Shown here: piece by piece, positions 20,455 to 32,000 of the stretch | Position numbering within the stretch: the first letter of the stretch is position 1 | Layout: every line of letters begins with the position of its first letter | Translations under genes and position numbers: made by a program | Origin: Leptodontidium sp. MPI-SDFR-AT-0119 | Lineage: Eukaryota; Ascomycota; Leotiomycetes; Helotiales; Leptodontidiaceae | Assembly: GCA_020726505.1 (NCBI GenBank) | Contig: JAHLEZ010000004.1 | Coordinates: forward strand, 1,116,001 to 1,180,000 | Length of the DNA: 64,000 nucleotides | Direction of reading: 5' to 3' | Notes under the pieces: generated by a model | Seen by the model: the letters and a program-made list of their open reading frames with translations, nothing else | Databases searched by the model: none | What the model was told of the DNA's origin: nothing

Positions 20455-23400
20455 ATGACCACACCACCTCGCCCACCAGGAGCTCCAGGTGCTCCAAAAT
20501 TCCCACCGCCGCAACCAGGACAGCCATTGCTCTCCTTCTTCACTCTTCGCGAGCGTTCAGCCCAGAATCAAATACAAATACAAAATCAAAGCCAGAATCA
20601 AGGCCATTACCCAATTCCAAGCCAGCACCGTCGCGGGTTCAGTCAAGGTTCGGGTTCGGGGTACAGCCATGGCCGACGTCCCGCAAATCTACCACAGATA
20701 TCGATCTCCTTCTCGACGGAAGTGAGTGTCAATGTTGATCCTCATAAAAGTTCGAATCCAGATTCCAGTCCTTCGACGCCGACGAGGATTGGAGCTGGTG
20801 TTGGAAATGGACCAAGACCTGGACTTGGAGGTGGCCCATTGTATATGAATGAGACTGAGGTTCAATCGGGGAGCCTTTTACCTTTGAGTTTTCCGGGTGG
20901 GAGACGGGTAGCTGAGCCTGGACCTGGGATTGGATATGGATCTGGACCGGGAGGTGGAACTGGAGCTGGAGGGGGTTTTTACACTTCAGCTGCCATTCCG
21001 CCTGGAGGGTCGCCTCATTATCCGAATATGGGATCAGGACCAGGAGCTGGGATGGGTATGGGTGTAGGAGTTGGTAGGGGAAGAGGAAGAGGATTCACGC
21101 CTCCTCATCCAGGACCTGGTCTTGGTATTGGACTTGGAACGAGACCAGGAATTGGATTCACACCTTCGCATGCTGGACCCGGACCAAGATTGTTAATGGG
21201 ATCGGGTGTCGGTATGGGAGTCGGAGTCGGACGGGGAAGAGGATTCACGCCTCCTTATGCTGGACCTGGACCTGGACCGAGACCGGTAATGGAGACGCAA
21301 TTCACGCCTCCAGCCCCACCTAACATCTCTGGATCTGTATCAGTGTATCTACCATCACGTTTCTTCAACCAACCACCACACTCTCGCGTAAGAGGCACGG
21401 GACCACCACCGCCATCATTTGCGCAATTGCAAGGACCGCGTTCATTCACAGCTCAGACCGTGTCACCTTCTCGACCTGCGAACGTGCCGTCATTCATCGT
21501 TCAGCAAACTTCTTCGCCGCTTGGGCCTGAATCACCTTCGACATCAACACATGTGGCAACACCTCTCCCAACAATTGCAATAACACCTAGCTACTCTGCT
21601 GGTCTCGCGCCACCAGGGGAAGGGGAAGGTACACTGACAGGAACTCACAAACTCGAGGCTGATCGCCCAAATCTTGCATTCGCTGACGCTACGCTCATGC
21701 TCACCATGGAAACATCATCTACGAGCGACAATGAGCTCCCCACGCTCTCGATGTCCGTGGCATTTTACTCACCTCTTGGATCTTTCCTTCCGCCTTTACA
21801 GCCCTTGATCTTGACGAGCAACACGCATCTCCGCGGTTTGATCCTCACGCTTCAAGACCAGCTGTTGTCGAATCTGAGACTCTCGGGATCGCTTGCTAAG
21901 TTGCTCGTGCAGAGTATTCAGGTTAGGGTTTTTGATTCGGATATTGATGGGTTTGATAGGTTGCCTAGGATTGAGGGGTTGCTATCTGGTGAGGGTGAAG
22001 GACTGGGAGGGGGGAGTGGGATGGGAAAGATGGTCGTGGGCAAGACGAGGTGGGTTGCTTGGGATGCGACGGGTGGGGAGGGAGAGGCTGAGCAGTTCTG
22101 GAATGCGCTCGTTCGGAAGCTGTTGGTTGATGTGATGAAGCGGGGTGATCGGGAGGGAGGCAAGGCTCCGATGCTGAAGGTTAGGACTGTGGTCAAGGTT
22201 GGTGAGATTGTTGAGGGAGAGGAGATTATGGGTGAGCGTATTGCGGGTGGTGGACATATCTTCCGTGTGCCTGCTGGTGCGGTACTGCCATCACCGAATG
22301 TGGTTGCTTCGATTGTCATTACGCCGAGAGGATCGATTGCCGCACAAGGAGGAAAGGAGCCAGAGAGTCAGGTTGAGGGTACATCGAAGGCCAAGAAAGG
22401 CATCGTCATCTCTGGCTCTAGTTCTGAGAAGGCCGACCATGGGGTCTCTGGCTCTCCAGCACAATCCACCACTTCAGCTTCAGGTTCGGCGTCATCTTCG
22501 CAGCCAAAGCTCAGACTCAAGCCCAGACACAAGAAGAACAAATCCCACAAGAAAAACCAGCAATCGGTCGACAACACGGCACCTTCCGCGTTAGTTTCGG
22601 ACGACAAGATCGAAGCCGCTGAGCAGATCTTGAAGGGTCTTGGCCTTTCGAACGCTGCGAAGCAGATTGCTGATGAGTTGAAGAAGATCAAGAGTAAGAT
22701 CAAGATCGAGCCTGCCACCGCGAACGAATCCGCCACCGTCGGGACTGGTGTCAACAAGAAGAGTGAACAGAGACATTATGAGAGAATGATGGGTGGTGGA
22801 GAGCCTGAGCAGGTTTGGGTTGAGAAGGGAGGATATCCTAAGGATGCCTCTTTCGATCCTGACAATAACTGGGAGAAGTACCAAACTTGGGGAGAGAAGC
22901 CAACTGATCCGGGTTATAAGGATAGGAAGGCTCTCCATGCGATTTTTTCTCTTCGCCATGTCCCGTTCAATGGTCCCGTTTGCACGCCTTGGGGTAAGAA
23001 GAAGTCCGGCGAGGAGAGCGAGGATGGTGACGATGAGGAGGACGAAGAGCATGAGGACAAGGGTGATAGCTCAATTCAGCTGGTCCCATACGCTGCCCTT
23101 GACCCCGAAGTCATCAACCAGCAGATGCTAGAGGATCAAAACAAGCCTGAGAATCTCCCACCCCACATCAAGCAATACTGGGAGCAGCAGGAGAGAATCA
23201 AAGGCATGCCCGAGATCGACGACGATACCTTCTTCCCAGCATCCAACCCCGACGTTATTAAGAAGGAGGAAGCCACCAAGGTCTTCGCGGCTAAGGAGTT
23301 CAAGAACCCAGGTCGACCCGGGTTTGATATCCGATCAGTTTTGAGCGGACCAATTGAGCGCCGTTCAACTAACAACAGTGCTTGTTTGAACTCTCTCGTC

Positions 23401-24723
23401 ACTGACAGCCCTTCCAGCTTCTACGAACACATGCCCACTACGGGTGGGTTCCAGTTCGGCCCAAGCACGACATTCAATCACCCGCACGCCGCTGCTGACA
23501 ACACCTTCCAGTCGACTCTCCAGAACGTCTCCTCGTTCAGCGCGTTGGCCAAGCATAGTTTCAAGCCTGCCTCTCCAGGTCCTGGTTTCTACGAGCTTTC
23601 GAAGGGTGTCTCCGCTCATACGCCAGTCAAGGATGCTGACTCGTTCATCTCCAACTTGAATGGTCCAGAGCAGCAAGCATTTTCTGGTGTAAACAAGAGA
23701 TACCCCGTTCCGGGAACTTCGTTCAGTCAGTTCAGCTCGATGGCTAATGACTATGCTGGACACCAGACTGCTGGCACCTACGAGGAGTTCAACGCCATGG
23801 CAACAGGACAAGACCAAGGAACTGGATATAACATGATGGGTGGTAACACGATGGGAGATGATACGATGAGCGGCAGTATGATGGGAACCAGCATGATGGG
23901 TGGAGGAAATAACATGGCTTCGAGCTCATTCGACTCCTTCGGCAGCATGGCGGCAGGTGGTCCAAGTGACTTCAGGGGAATCGTCAGCCACGGTATTCAC
24001 CAACCAGCCGGCTTCCCCAACCAACAAGGCTGGACTTCGATGAACACAGCAGGAGCAACTTACAATACCTTCGGTGGCCAGTCAAGCTCCTTCAATCCCA
24101 GAACCACGGCCAACACCGCTCACAACCATGCTTTGGGCAGCTTCCCTCAATTCGGCCAATCTGGTCTCCCAACTCCCACTCCCGTCAGCCGAATGCAGAG
24201 CAGATTCTTCAATCCAATGGATTCAGTTCGGGCCACGCCAGGCAATGAGCGATTCGCTTTCAACAACATGGCTGTCCCTTCGAACCCAAGCCACCCGGCC
24301 GTAGGCTCATTTATCAACCCAATGGCCACCCCTACCAGCGCCAATCACCCTGTTGCAGGATCTTTCATTCACGGAGGAGGATCAAGCCGCTCCCGCACTC
24401 ATGGCTTGCATGTTGGTTCCAACCCACCGGCCTCATCGCGCGTCCGCCGCCCCATCCCTATCATGAATCCCGGAAGCAGCTTGACTGCCAGCGCGCCAGC
24501 TTTCCAGCTCCCGTCTCCGACTCGTCAGGCTATCAACTATGGTGCTGGACCTACTGCTCCTTTGGGCTCGGGCACACCAGGTAATGTCCCTGCTGAAGTT
24601 ATACGTACTCCGAGTCCCGAGAAGAAGGCTTTCCAGAAGGCTTCTATGGAGGTTTTCAGTGCTGCTATTGCGAGCGCTTTCAACGGCCCCAAGGGTAGCC
24701 CATCTGGTGGAAACAATGCTTAA
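20455..24723 (+). CDS. Large low-complexity protein of unknown function
   Basis: A single exon encodes 1422 residues. Residues 1-330 are Pro/Gly/Arg-rich with imperfect repeats (GVGRGRG then FTPPHAGPGP, at least three times). Residues about 395-600 are more ordered and may be the core. Residues 640-740 are Ser/Lys-rich with a basic cluster (KPRHKKNKSHKKN). A conserved-looking block near 780-850 contains DPDNNWEKYQTWGEKP and ends VPFNGPVCTPWG. An acidic run (EDGDDEEDEEHED) follows, then a block ending NPGRPGFDIRSV near 960. The last 450 residues are Asn/Ser/Met/Gly-rich, including a Met-Gly repeat around 1130-1165. I do not recognise a catalytic domain. RG repeats and the basic stretch suggest RNA or protein scaffolding, which is inference only. 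The start is the first ATG after a purine-rich leader. Confidence 0.78.
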   Translation: MTTPPRPPGAPGAPKFPPPQPGQPLLSFFTLRERSAQNQIQIQNQSQNQGHYPIPSQHRRGFSQGSGSGYSHGRRPANLPQISISFSTEVSVNVDPHKSSNPDSSPSTPTRIGAGVGNGPRPGLGGGPLYMNETEVQSGSLLPLSFPGGRRVAEPGPGIGYGSGPGGGTGAGGGFYTSAAIPPGGSPHYPNMGSGPGAGMGMGVGVGRGRGRGFTPPHPGPGLGIGLGTRPGIGFTPSHAGPGPRLLMGSGVGMGVGVGRGRGFTPPYAGPGPGPRPVMETQFTPPAPPNISGSVSVYLPSRFFNQPPHSRVRGTGPPPPSFAQLQGPRSFTAQTVSPSRPANVPSFIVQQTSSPLGPESPSTSTHVATPLPTIAITPSYSAGLAPPGEGEGTLTGTHKLEADRPNLAFADATLMLTMETSSTSDNELPTLSMSVAFYSPLGSFLPPLQPLILTSNTHLRGLILTLQDQLLSNLRLSGSLAKLLVQSIQVRVFDSDIDGFDRLPRIEGLLSGEGEGLGGGSGMGKMVVGKTRWVAWDATGGEGEAEQFWNALVRKLLVDVMKRGDREGGKAPMLKVRTVVKVGEIVEGEEIMGERIAGGGHIFRVPAGAVLPSPNVVASIVITPRGSIAAQGGKEPESQVEGTSKAKKGIVISGSSSEKADHGVSGSPAQSTTSASGSASSSQPKLRLKPRHKKNKSHKKNQQSVDNTAPSALVSDDKIEAAEQILKGLGLSNAAKQIADELKKIKSKIKIEPATANESATVGTGVNKKSEQRHYERMMGGGEPEQVWVEKGGYPKDASFDPDNNWEKYQTWGEKPTDPGYKDRKALHAIFSLRHVPFNGPVCTPWGKKKSGEESEDGDDEEDEEHEDKGDSSIQLVPYAALDPEVINQQMLEDQNKPENLPPHIKQYWEQQERIKGMPEIDDDTFFPASNPDVIKKEEATKVFAAKEFKNPGRPGFDIRSVLSGPIERRSTNNSACLNSLVTDSPSSFYEHMPTTGGFQFGPSTTFNHPHAAADNTFQSTLQNVSSFSALAKHSFKPASPGPGFYELSKGVSAHTPVKDADSFISNLNGPEQQAFSGVNKRYPVPGTSFSQFSSMANDYAGHQTAGTYEEFNAMATGQDQGTGYNMMGGNTMGDDTMSGSMMGTSMMGGGNNMASSSFDSFGSMAAGGPSDFRGIVSHGIHQPAGFPNQQGWTSMNTAGATYNTFGGQSSSFNPRTTANTAHNHALGSFPQFGQSGLPTPTPVSRMQSRFFNPMDSVRATPGNERFAFNNMAVPSNPSHPAVGSFINPMATPTSANHPVAGSFIHGGGSSRSRTHGLHVGSNPPASSRVRRPIPIMNPGSSLTASAPAFQLPSPTRQAINYGAGPTAPLGSGTPGNVPAEVIRTPSPEKKAFQKASMEVFSAAIASAFNGPKGSPSGGNNA

Positions 24724-26626
24724 ATGGTATGAGGCCTTCAAAGCATTGGCAGATCGGAGGAAGTACGCATTGTGGATTTCTTATTTCTTCTCGTTCTCCG
24801 TTTCTGGTGGTGGTGGTGCATATGCGTTGAAGAAATCTCCTGCGGGTTTGATTGTCTCAGTATTGTGACGCTTCTTGACTTCGTCTTGCGGCCGAACAGA
24901 ACAGACTTGGCTATTTCTTACTCTTGACGCAGGATGCTTTTTATGAATGATGATTATGACAACGAGATACCCATCTTGATGCATAGCGAGGGTGTTATTA
25001 CTGGTTTTTCCTCTGTTTTCCGCATCTTCAGAGATGCTCATCGTTTCCAATGAAGTGTTTTCGGGTAGCAGTTAGGCCCTGAGCGGCATCAGCGAATGCT
25101 GATACAGAACCAATGAGATTCAAAATGTCAAAATACCGAGATTCAACAGTTGTGATATGCTACTCATGCGTTTGCTTGGCACAGGTAGACCGACACTTGT
25201 TGTGCTTGTGACTTCGATTGATGCAGATGTGCAGGAGAACCATGATCGGTGGATTTGTTGTTGAAGAAAGCAAGTGCCGACTCAGGTGGGGGTCACCCAC
25301 TCATATTGATGAAAGGGAATAAGGGCAATATTGACATGAGTAGTGCATACGTGGGCCAGTATGAGTGAAAGGTTCAAGACATATATAACATGGGCCTAGT
25401 GGGCTCTTCAATCTCAAAGCACCCCACATTCAAACGAAAAGTCGGTAAGAGGTTGGTACAGGAGTCATATGCTTGCTTCGTTTTGGTCTTCAAGATGGTG
25501 GTGACACGTATGTTGGCAGAGATAGACAAAGTTTGCGAGAAGCATGCAATGCAAAACAAAAAAAAAACAAAAAAAAGAAGGGATATGGCATGTCAAGTCA
25601 GATCATGCAGATGTGCGCCATTCGCTGGAAGACAGTTGGTTGGACACAAGTGGACATTCCATTGGAGGCCACATTCGAGCCTCACCCAGTAAGGGAAGTT
25701 GCAGATATATCGGCCAGGCTCAGTGTGTCTTCCAGGTCAATACCATGCTAACGGGTCGACTCGTGCAACGTGGTTCGGCTTGATGCACAGTGAAGCGCAA
25801 GTTGGTCGGCAGCCACGGGAATGACTCGGATAGGACTGGACCAAGCTGAAGAGTATTCCATCCACTTAGTTACCACGGCCGTAAGTATATCGTCCCAGAA
25901 CCTATCAATTGATGCCAGCTGACCATCGTGAAGAGGTTTCCGGAGCAAGCTACAAGACCTTTAGCAATTTTCGGCAGGTTGATGAGAAGTCTTGACCCTG
26001 TCGATGCATCTCGAACGGTATGACTTGCTGACCCAATTATACATGCAACATTGGATATTGGTGTGTATTGCAGCATTGGGTATAACATCACAGACCATCG
26101 TGTCTGCGAAACATCCTAGAATAGCAAAGGACCGGAGACGATGGCTGGTACCGAATATCTGTGCCCGTGGATGCATGGACGGAGCACCAGGGCCAGTCAG
26201 CGACCTGCTCCCAGATGCTGGAAGGAGGAATTCATCGTGGGTCGAAACGGGAACATCGCCCAGCCCATATTCAGAGATTCTCAAGAAGTTGATGGATCTG
26301 TCTCGGTCAAGAGAGCAAATTCAAATGTTCTTCTGATCACTCCACCACACATATCATCATGCAAGCCCAGTCCCAGCTCGGAAAGAACCAAATCTGCAGG
26401 AACACAACCGTGTTACGTCAAGACGCATGGGAAGCAAGCCTTCGTAATGTGGTGAACGGATCGGGCCTGTTGGACTGGCTGGATAGATATAGAAGAACGA
26501 ACGGCTGATCCGAGCACAGCGGATAATTAATTGTCAGACATTTTATTGATGAGGAGGCCAGTCCAGGAGCAAGAGTAGGAACGGAAGGAGGAGGAAGAGT
26601 AGTAAGGCGAGGGAGGGGCAGAATGA

Positions 26627-26646
26627 GGGAGGGAGGGAGGGAGGGA
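26627..26646. repeat. (GGGA)n simple repeat
   Basis: About five tandem GGGA units lie within purine-rich DNA. Confidence 0.8.
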
Positions 26647-28492
26647 GCAAAAGAAAGTGAGGATGAGGCAATTAGGAAAAAGTGTGCGAGATGGAAGAAA
26701 GAGGAGCAGGGTTGAGTGAGGGCGGCGTTGATGCTTTTGTTGGTGGTGGGGCAGTGCCGCCAGCAGGAGCAGAGCAGGCCAAGCCATCCTAACTAAGGAC
26801 TAAGGTTACGTTACCAAGGTCGGCCGGCACGTACTGTAAGGTAGGGAGGGGAGGTAATTTAGATAGGTAGGTAAGGGTTGTTTTTTTGTTTTTTTGTTTT
26901 TTTTTGGCGCAGCCGCCAACGGGACGCCGACGCCCTGGATACTCGATAGGATGGAGTAGAGTAATTTCAGTGGTGGACCGAAAACCCCTACTCCTACTCC
27001 TCGCCTGGATAGTGTGGACAGTAGTCAGTCAGTAGTCGGTAATGGGCGGACAGCTACTGCATCTTGCTTTTTTGCGGTCTCATCCCTCCCTTGCCTCTTT
27101 CCCCTCCCATGGGCATCGGCATCGTGAGCTCAACACCACTCGCCATTCAACCCGCATTGCGTGCGAGTCGCACAGAAATCCTGTGTTAACAATCAATCCA
27201 CTTCCTCTGTTTGGCTGACATATGCGCTGATGTGCCGGCAAAACAAAAGCATTCCATCCATCACATCACATCACTTCAAGCCCCTTGAGCCTGACCTGGC
27301 TCCCTAGGCCTGCCTGCCTGTGGCTGCTGACTGACTTTCATGAGCTTCTCCCTTGTTCCCCGGACTAACTGACCGCTATGACGCTTTTTCCTTCTTGTAC
27401 AAGCGTGGTGGGAGGGGAGAGAGAGCTGGAACACCAGCCGTTCGTTGAAAGACATTGCCATCTCCATCTTTCCCATATTCCTTTTGATATTGGCCCCAGC
27501 GTGCCCTGCAGCTGCATGCCTCCCTCCCCACGATTATGCCGCCAGTCGTCGATGTATGGCGGTACATACGATGGCGAGTACCGTCCGCCGTCAAACAGCA
27601 AAAGCTGCAGGCAAATCTCCGGGTGTGATTCGGCCATACCCTCCCTCCTTTCACAATCTAGAGCTAGAGCTGGAGCTGGAGCTGTTGTGGCCATGGCTTG
27701 CTCGCTCTTGGGAGGCGAGGAGAAAAGCACACATAGGTCGAGGCTTGCCCCCCACAACCACACCACTACACTACGCTCACAAATCGTGATGCTGAGCATG
27801 AAGCTGCTGCCGTTCTGTTCCACCGAAACACGAAAGATAGAACATGATTGTACAACCCATCAAAACATAAATTGATCTAGCTCGCGGAATCAGAGAGAGG
27901 CACCTGACAGCTGGTGCCGGAACGAGCATTGGAGCCAACAGCCAGTCGAGCTGAGAATTGTAAGCACAGGGACATTTATTTCCAAGCATTTCAAGGCAGA
28001 CACCTCCTCCCTCGGGTCTCGTGGGAGAAGAGACGACAAGGCAGAAGAACTTTTCTCTCGTCTCAAGAGTCAGACGTGCATCTTGACGGAAGGCTGTGCT
28101 TTACTTGGACCAACTGTCCTGCATTTGTATTGGAGAGGAAGCGCAGCGACGGACCCCCACCAAAGCCTTTCAACCACCTGCACCCCGACACTTCGACACT
28201 TCGACCTATCATCCAGTCAGGATTATCCGGATATTCCAGGTACGTACACCACTAGCTTACTACAGTATCTCTATTCAATATACTAGTCGGTGCGGCTACC
28301 CGTGGCTTTACTCTGTTGTCATTCCTGCTTTCATTCACCGTGTTTGGGAGTCAGTGGCTAGGCAGGCGAGGTCATTGTTTTGGTGGGTGACGAGGCTGAG
28401 GGTTTGAGCCGAAGCTGAAGGTCGTTCGTGCAAAGGATTGACTGAGATGTAGAGGAGGAAGAGTTCGACACTGAGTCAAGTGTAATAAGAGC

Positions 28493-28520
28493 GCTTACTC
28501 ACTTACTCACTTACTCATTC
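28493..28520. repeat. (TTACTCAC)n simple repeat
   Basis: Three near-perfect tandem units lie upstream of the ABC transporter gene. A neighbouring ATTGC repeat is at 28553-28574. Confidence 0.75.
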
Positions 28521-29094
28521 ATTCAATGTCTCAGTCACTCCCTCCCTCACGTATTGCATTGCATTGCATTGCATCTACTGTACTGGAGCGAGATGGGTAG
28601 CTAGTCGTTTCTCGCTTCACCTCTCTCTCCTTTGCGTCATTCGCCTTGTCCTTTCCTGCCTTCCATTCATTGCCTTTCTGTCACCCCTAGTTCTTTTCAT
28701 TCAAACAGGGCAGGCAGGCATCCAATCCAATCCATTCCATTGTGTCGGTCTTTCCTTTTCTGCCTGGTCTGCTCTGCTCTGGTCTGGCCCCAGTTTGGTC
28801 TCGTCTCGTCTCGGTCACTTTGTCGCTTAGTCGTCGCTCTTTCCACCTCAAGCACCGCCAGCCAGCCATACTTAGTAGCCTCGCCCAGACAAATCTCTTT
28901 TTACCTTGAGCCTCAACTTCCTTCCTTGGCTTCCTTCCTCAACTTCGTTCGTTGTCTTTCGACCTTGTCGCCAGCATCTTGATTTCAGCTTGCTTCTCGA
29001 TAGACACGCCGCTGACTGTCGTTGCTCTTACAGCCTCACTCGCTTCACTAGGCTTTGCTGTTTGTTGATGGGCTTCCATCCTTCTCCCACGATC

Positions 29095-32000
29095 ATGTTC
29101 AACACCATGGCACCAACAGCCCCAGATCAGGTATAGAAATTCCCCAACCGGAAGACCTTCCTTCCCTGGTCTCCTCCTCCAGTTGTTGTGGTTTTCTAAC
29201 ACTCTCGTAGCTTTGGACCGCCATCGAAGCCATTCACTATGGATACCCTGCCTTGGTCTCGTTGTACTTCCTCGTAGCTCTCACCGTCACAGTCTGTACC
29301 TTGCAGACACGAAGACTCCGAGTTCAAGATCAGCCTGTTCGCCGCGATGTTATGCTTGGATTGATTCTCGCAATCGTCTTGACCTATGTACGCCACTTCT
29401 CCGGCGGGCGCCTGTCTGAATGCCATATATTCGTGTAGCATACTAACACTCGCCTGCAGTTGCTGGAAACATTCACGATCGTTCTCAAAATCTTCGTGAC
29501 TGGTCAATACCCGTCCCAGGATCTTGTGGTAAGTCAGCAGAATCAGAACCTTCGGCATATCTCTCATGATGGGCAACGTACACCGCTGACACTTGTGCAG
29601 ATTTACCTCATTTCTTCGACCATCGCCTTCGGTGTCCAATGCCTTGCTTTGACAGATAGCAAATTCCCTGTCTGGTACCCGTACTACGGAACATGGTTCA
29701 TCGGAATTGTTGTGGAGTTGCTTCTGCTGGTTGTCCCTAATGTCTTCGATCCTCCCAATAAATCATTCGATTTTGCCACATTGGCCGTGCAGATCTTGAG
29801 GACCAGCTGCTTCATCATTCTTCCTTCGCTATATTTCGGCCTGCGTAACGACAACAAGCTATACGAAGATAGTGATGTCGAGCGTCAATCTCTTCTTCAA
29901 AAGAAGCTTGGGAAGAAGCCATTGAGCGAAGCATCCACCTTGAACGGAAATGGTTATGGCACAACTACGGAGAACTCACAAGATTCGGACACTGCCGACA
30001 ATTCCAGCGATGCATCTGAAGACTCATGGCTTGCAAGTCAGCGAAAGGCTCAGGCAAAGATCGATAAGCGTCTAGAGCAAGATGGCAACTGGTTTACGTA
30101 TGCGAAGGGTTTCACGGTTAGTCTAAGCAGAGTCCCAACCACCTGTGCATTGCTAACTCTCCCCAGATTTTCTTCCCCTACGTCTGGCCTTATCACAACA
30201 GAGTCCTTCAATTCAGAGCCGTTCTTGTGTGTTTCTGCCTTTTAGCCACCAATGCTCTGAACGTTCTGGTTCCCAATCAAATGGGTGTCATGATCGACAG
30301 CCTGACGAATTACCACAACGGAGGTGAGTAGATCCTTTCCATGACAAAACCCAAAGCTAACCGGTGTAGACAAATCCTCAAAAATCTGGCTTCCAATTGC
30401 TGTCTATGCAGCTCTTCGATTTATTAGTGGCGGCGCGGGAATCGGTTGGCTCAAAAAGTGGCTCTGGATGCCTCTCGAACAGTATTCGTACGACGCTTTG
30501 AGTACGGCCTCACATGCGCACTTGATGAGTCTTTCCTCCGACTTCCACGACAATAAGAACAGCTCGGATCTGACCCAAGCTGTTCATGGGGGCAGATCCG
30601 TCACGGAATTGCTAGACATTGTCTGCTTCCAGGTTGTACCGATGTTCATCGATCTCGCAGCTGCCTTTGGCTACCTCTGGTTGTTGTTTGGTGCATACAT
30701 GGGGCTCATCATGGTCTCAACTGTTGTTTCATACCTCTATATCACCACGAAGTTGTATTCTCGAAGATCTGAGATACGCAGGGAGTATATCACAATATAC
30801 AGACGCGAATGGACAATGGGGCAACAATCACTTGATGGATGGAGTACTGCGAGTGTAAGTTGAAACTGTCTCCTTTCATTGTGATTACTGACGTTGTAGC
30901 AGCTCTTCAATATGATTCCGTACGAACGCCGTAGATACTCTGGAGGTACGAAACCATTGGATCCCCGTTGAGTTCCATGCTAACTTTCGGTAGCTGTGAA
31001 AGAGCACATGAAGTCAAAAGGAAATTACGAAATGTCTTCGCAAGCTATCGGTGCTACACAAGCTCTGATTTTGACTCTTGGACTTCTGGGAGCTCTCTGG
31101 CTCGGCGTTTATCAAGTCGCATATCAGGGCCAGTCGGTCGGAAAGTTCACCACTTTGTTGGTTTACTGGGGCCAGCTGCAGAGTAAGAGTTCCGACCACC
31201 AAGTTGTTGCCCCACGCTAATACTTCATCAGGTCCTTTAACATTCTTCAGCACCATGTACAAGCAAATATCGTACAGCTTGATGGACGCTGAGCGGTTGC
31301 TGGAGCTGTTCCAAACCAAGCCAACAATTGTCGATGCTCCAGATGCAAAGCCATTGAAGCTCAAAAACGGTATCGTCAAATTTGAGAATGTTTCGTTTGC
31401 TTACGATGAACGTAAGCCCACCTTGACAGATGTCAGCTTTGTCGTTCCTTCTGGGAAGACTGTTGCGCTCGTTGGGGAGACTGGTGGCGGAAAATCCACG
31501 ATTCTCAAACTTATCGACCGATTCTACGAGGTTACGTCTGGGTCCATCTCAATTGACGGCCAAGATATTCGCCATGTCACGCTTGATAGGTAAGTTCAGT
31601 AGTATGAGATTTCGACTCCCGACTAACTTTCTTCAGTCTTCGAGAGAAGATTGGTGTTGTACCTCAAGAACCAATGCTCTTCAACGACTCAATCATGAAT
31701 AACATTCGCTACGCAAGATTATCTGCATCCGACAAGGAGGTTTATGAAGCCTGTAGGGCAGCTGCGATTCACGACAAAATCGAATCATTCCCGGATGGTA
31801 AGCGGCTTCATGCTCCCTCCTCCATCAAGTACTAACTTTTTCAGGCTACAACTCCAAGGTTGGTGATCGTGGCGTGTAAGTGACCCTTTCCATCCCCAGA
31901 GACCCATGCTGATATATCCTAGGAAATTATCTGGAGGGGAGAAACAACGTGTTGCCATTGCTCGAGCTATCCTCAAGTGCCCCGACATCATTCTGCTCGA

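Larger units (their letters stand above)
24724..29094. other. Gene-poor 4.4-kb stretch upstream of the ABC transporter
   Basis: Open frames here overlap in several frames and have no recognisable motif (the longest is 27378-27875, plus strand). Simple repeats are frequent: a GGGA run (26627-26646), T-runs (26879-26905), TTACTCAC repeats (28493-28520) and ATTGC repeats (28553-28574). The C/T-rich zone from about 28600 to 29094 looks like a long 5' leader or promoter of the transporter gene. Confidence 0.4.

Noticed and set aside
27378..27875. Overlapping open frames in 27.3-27.9 kb
   Set aside because: Both strands and several frames are open together, with no family motif; likely due to base composition.
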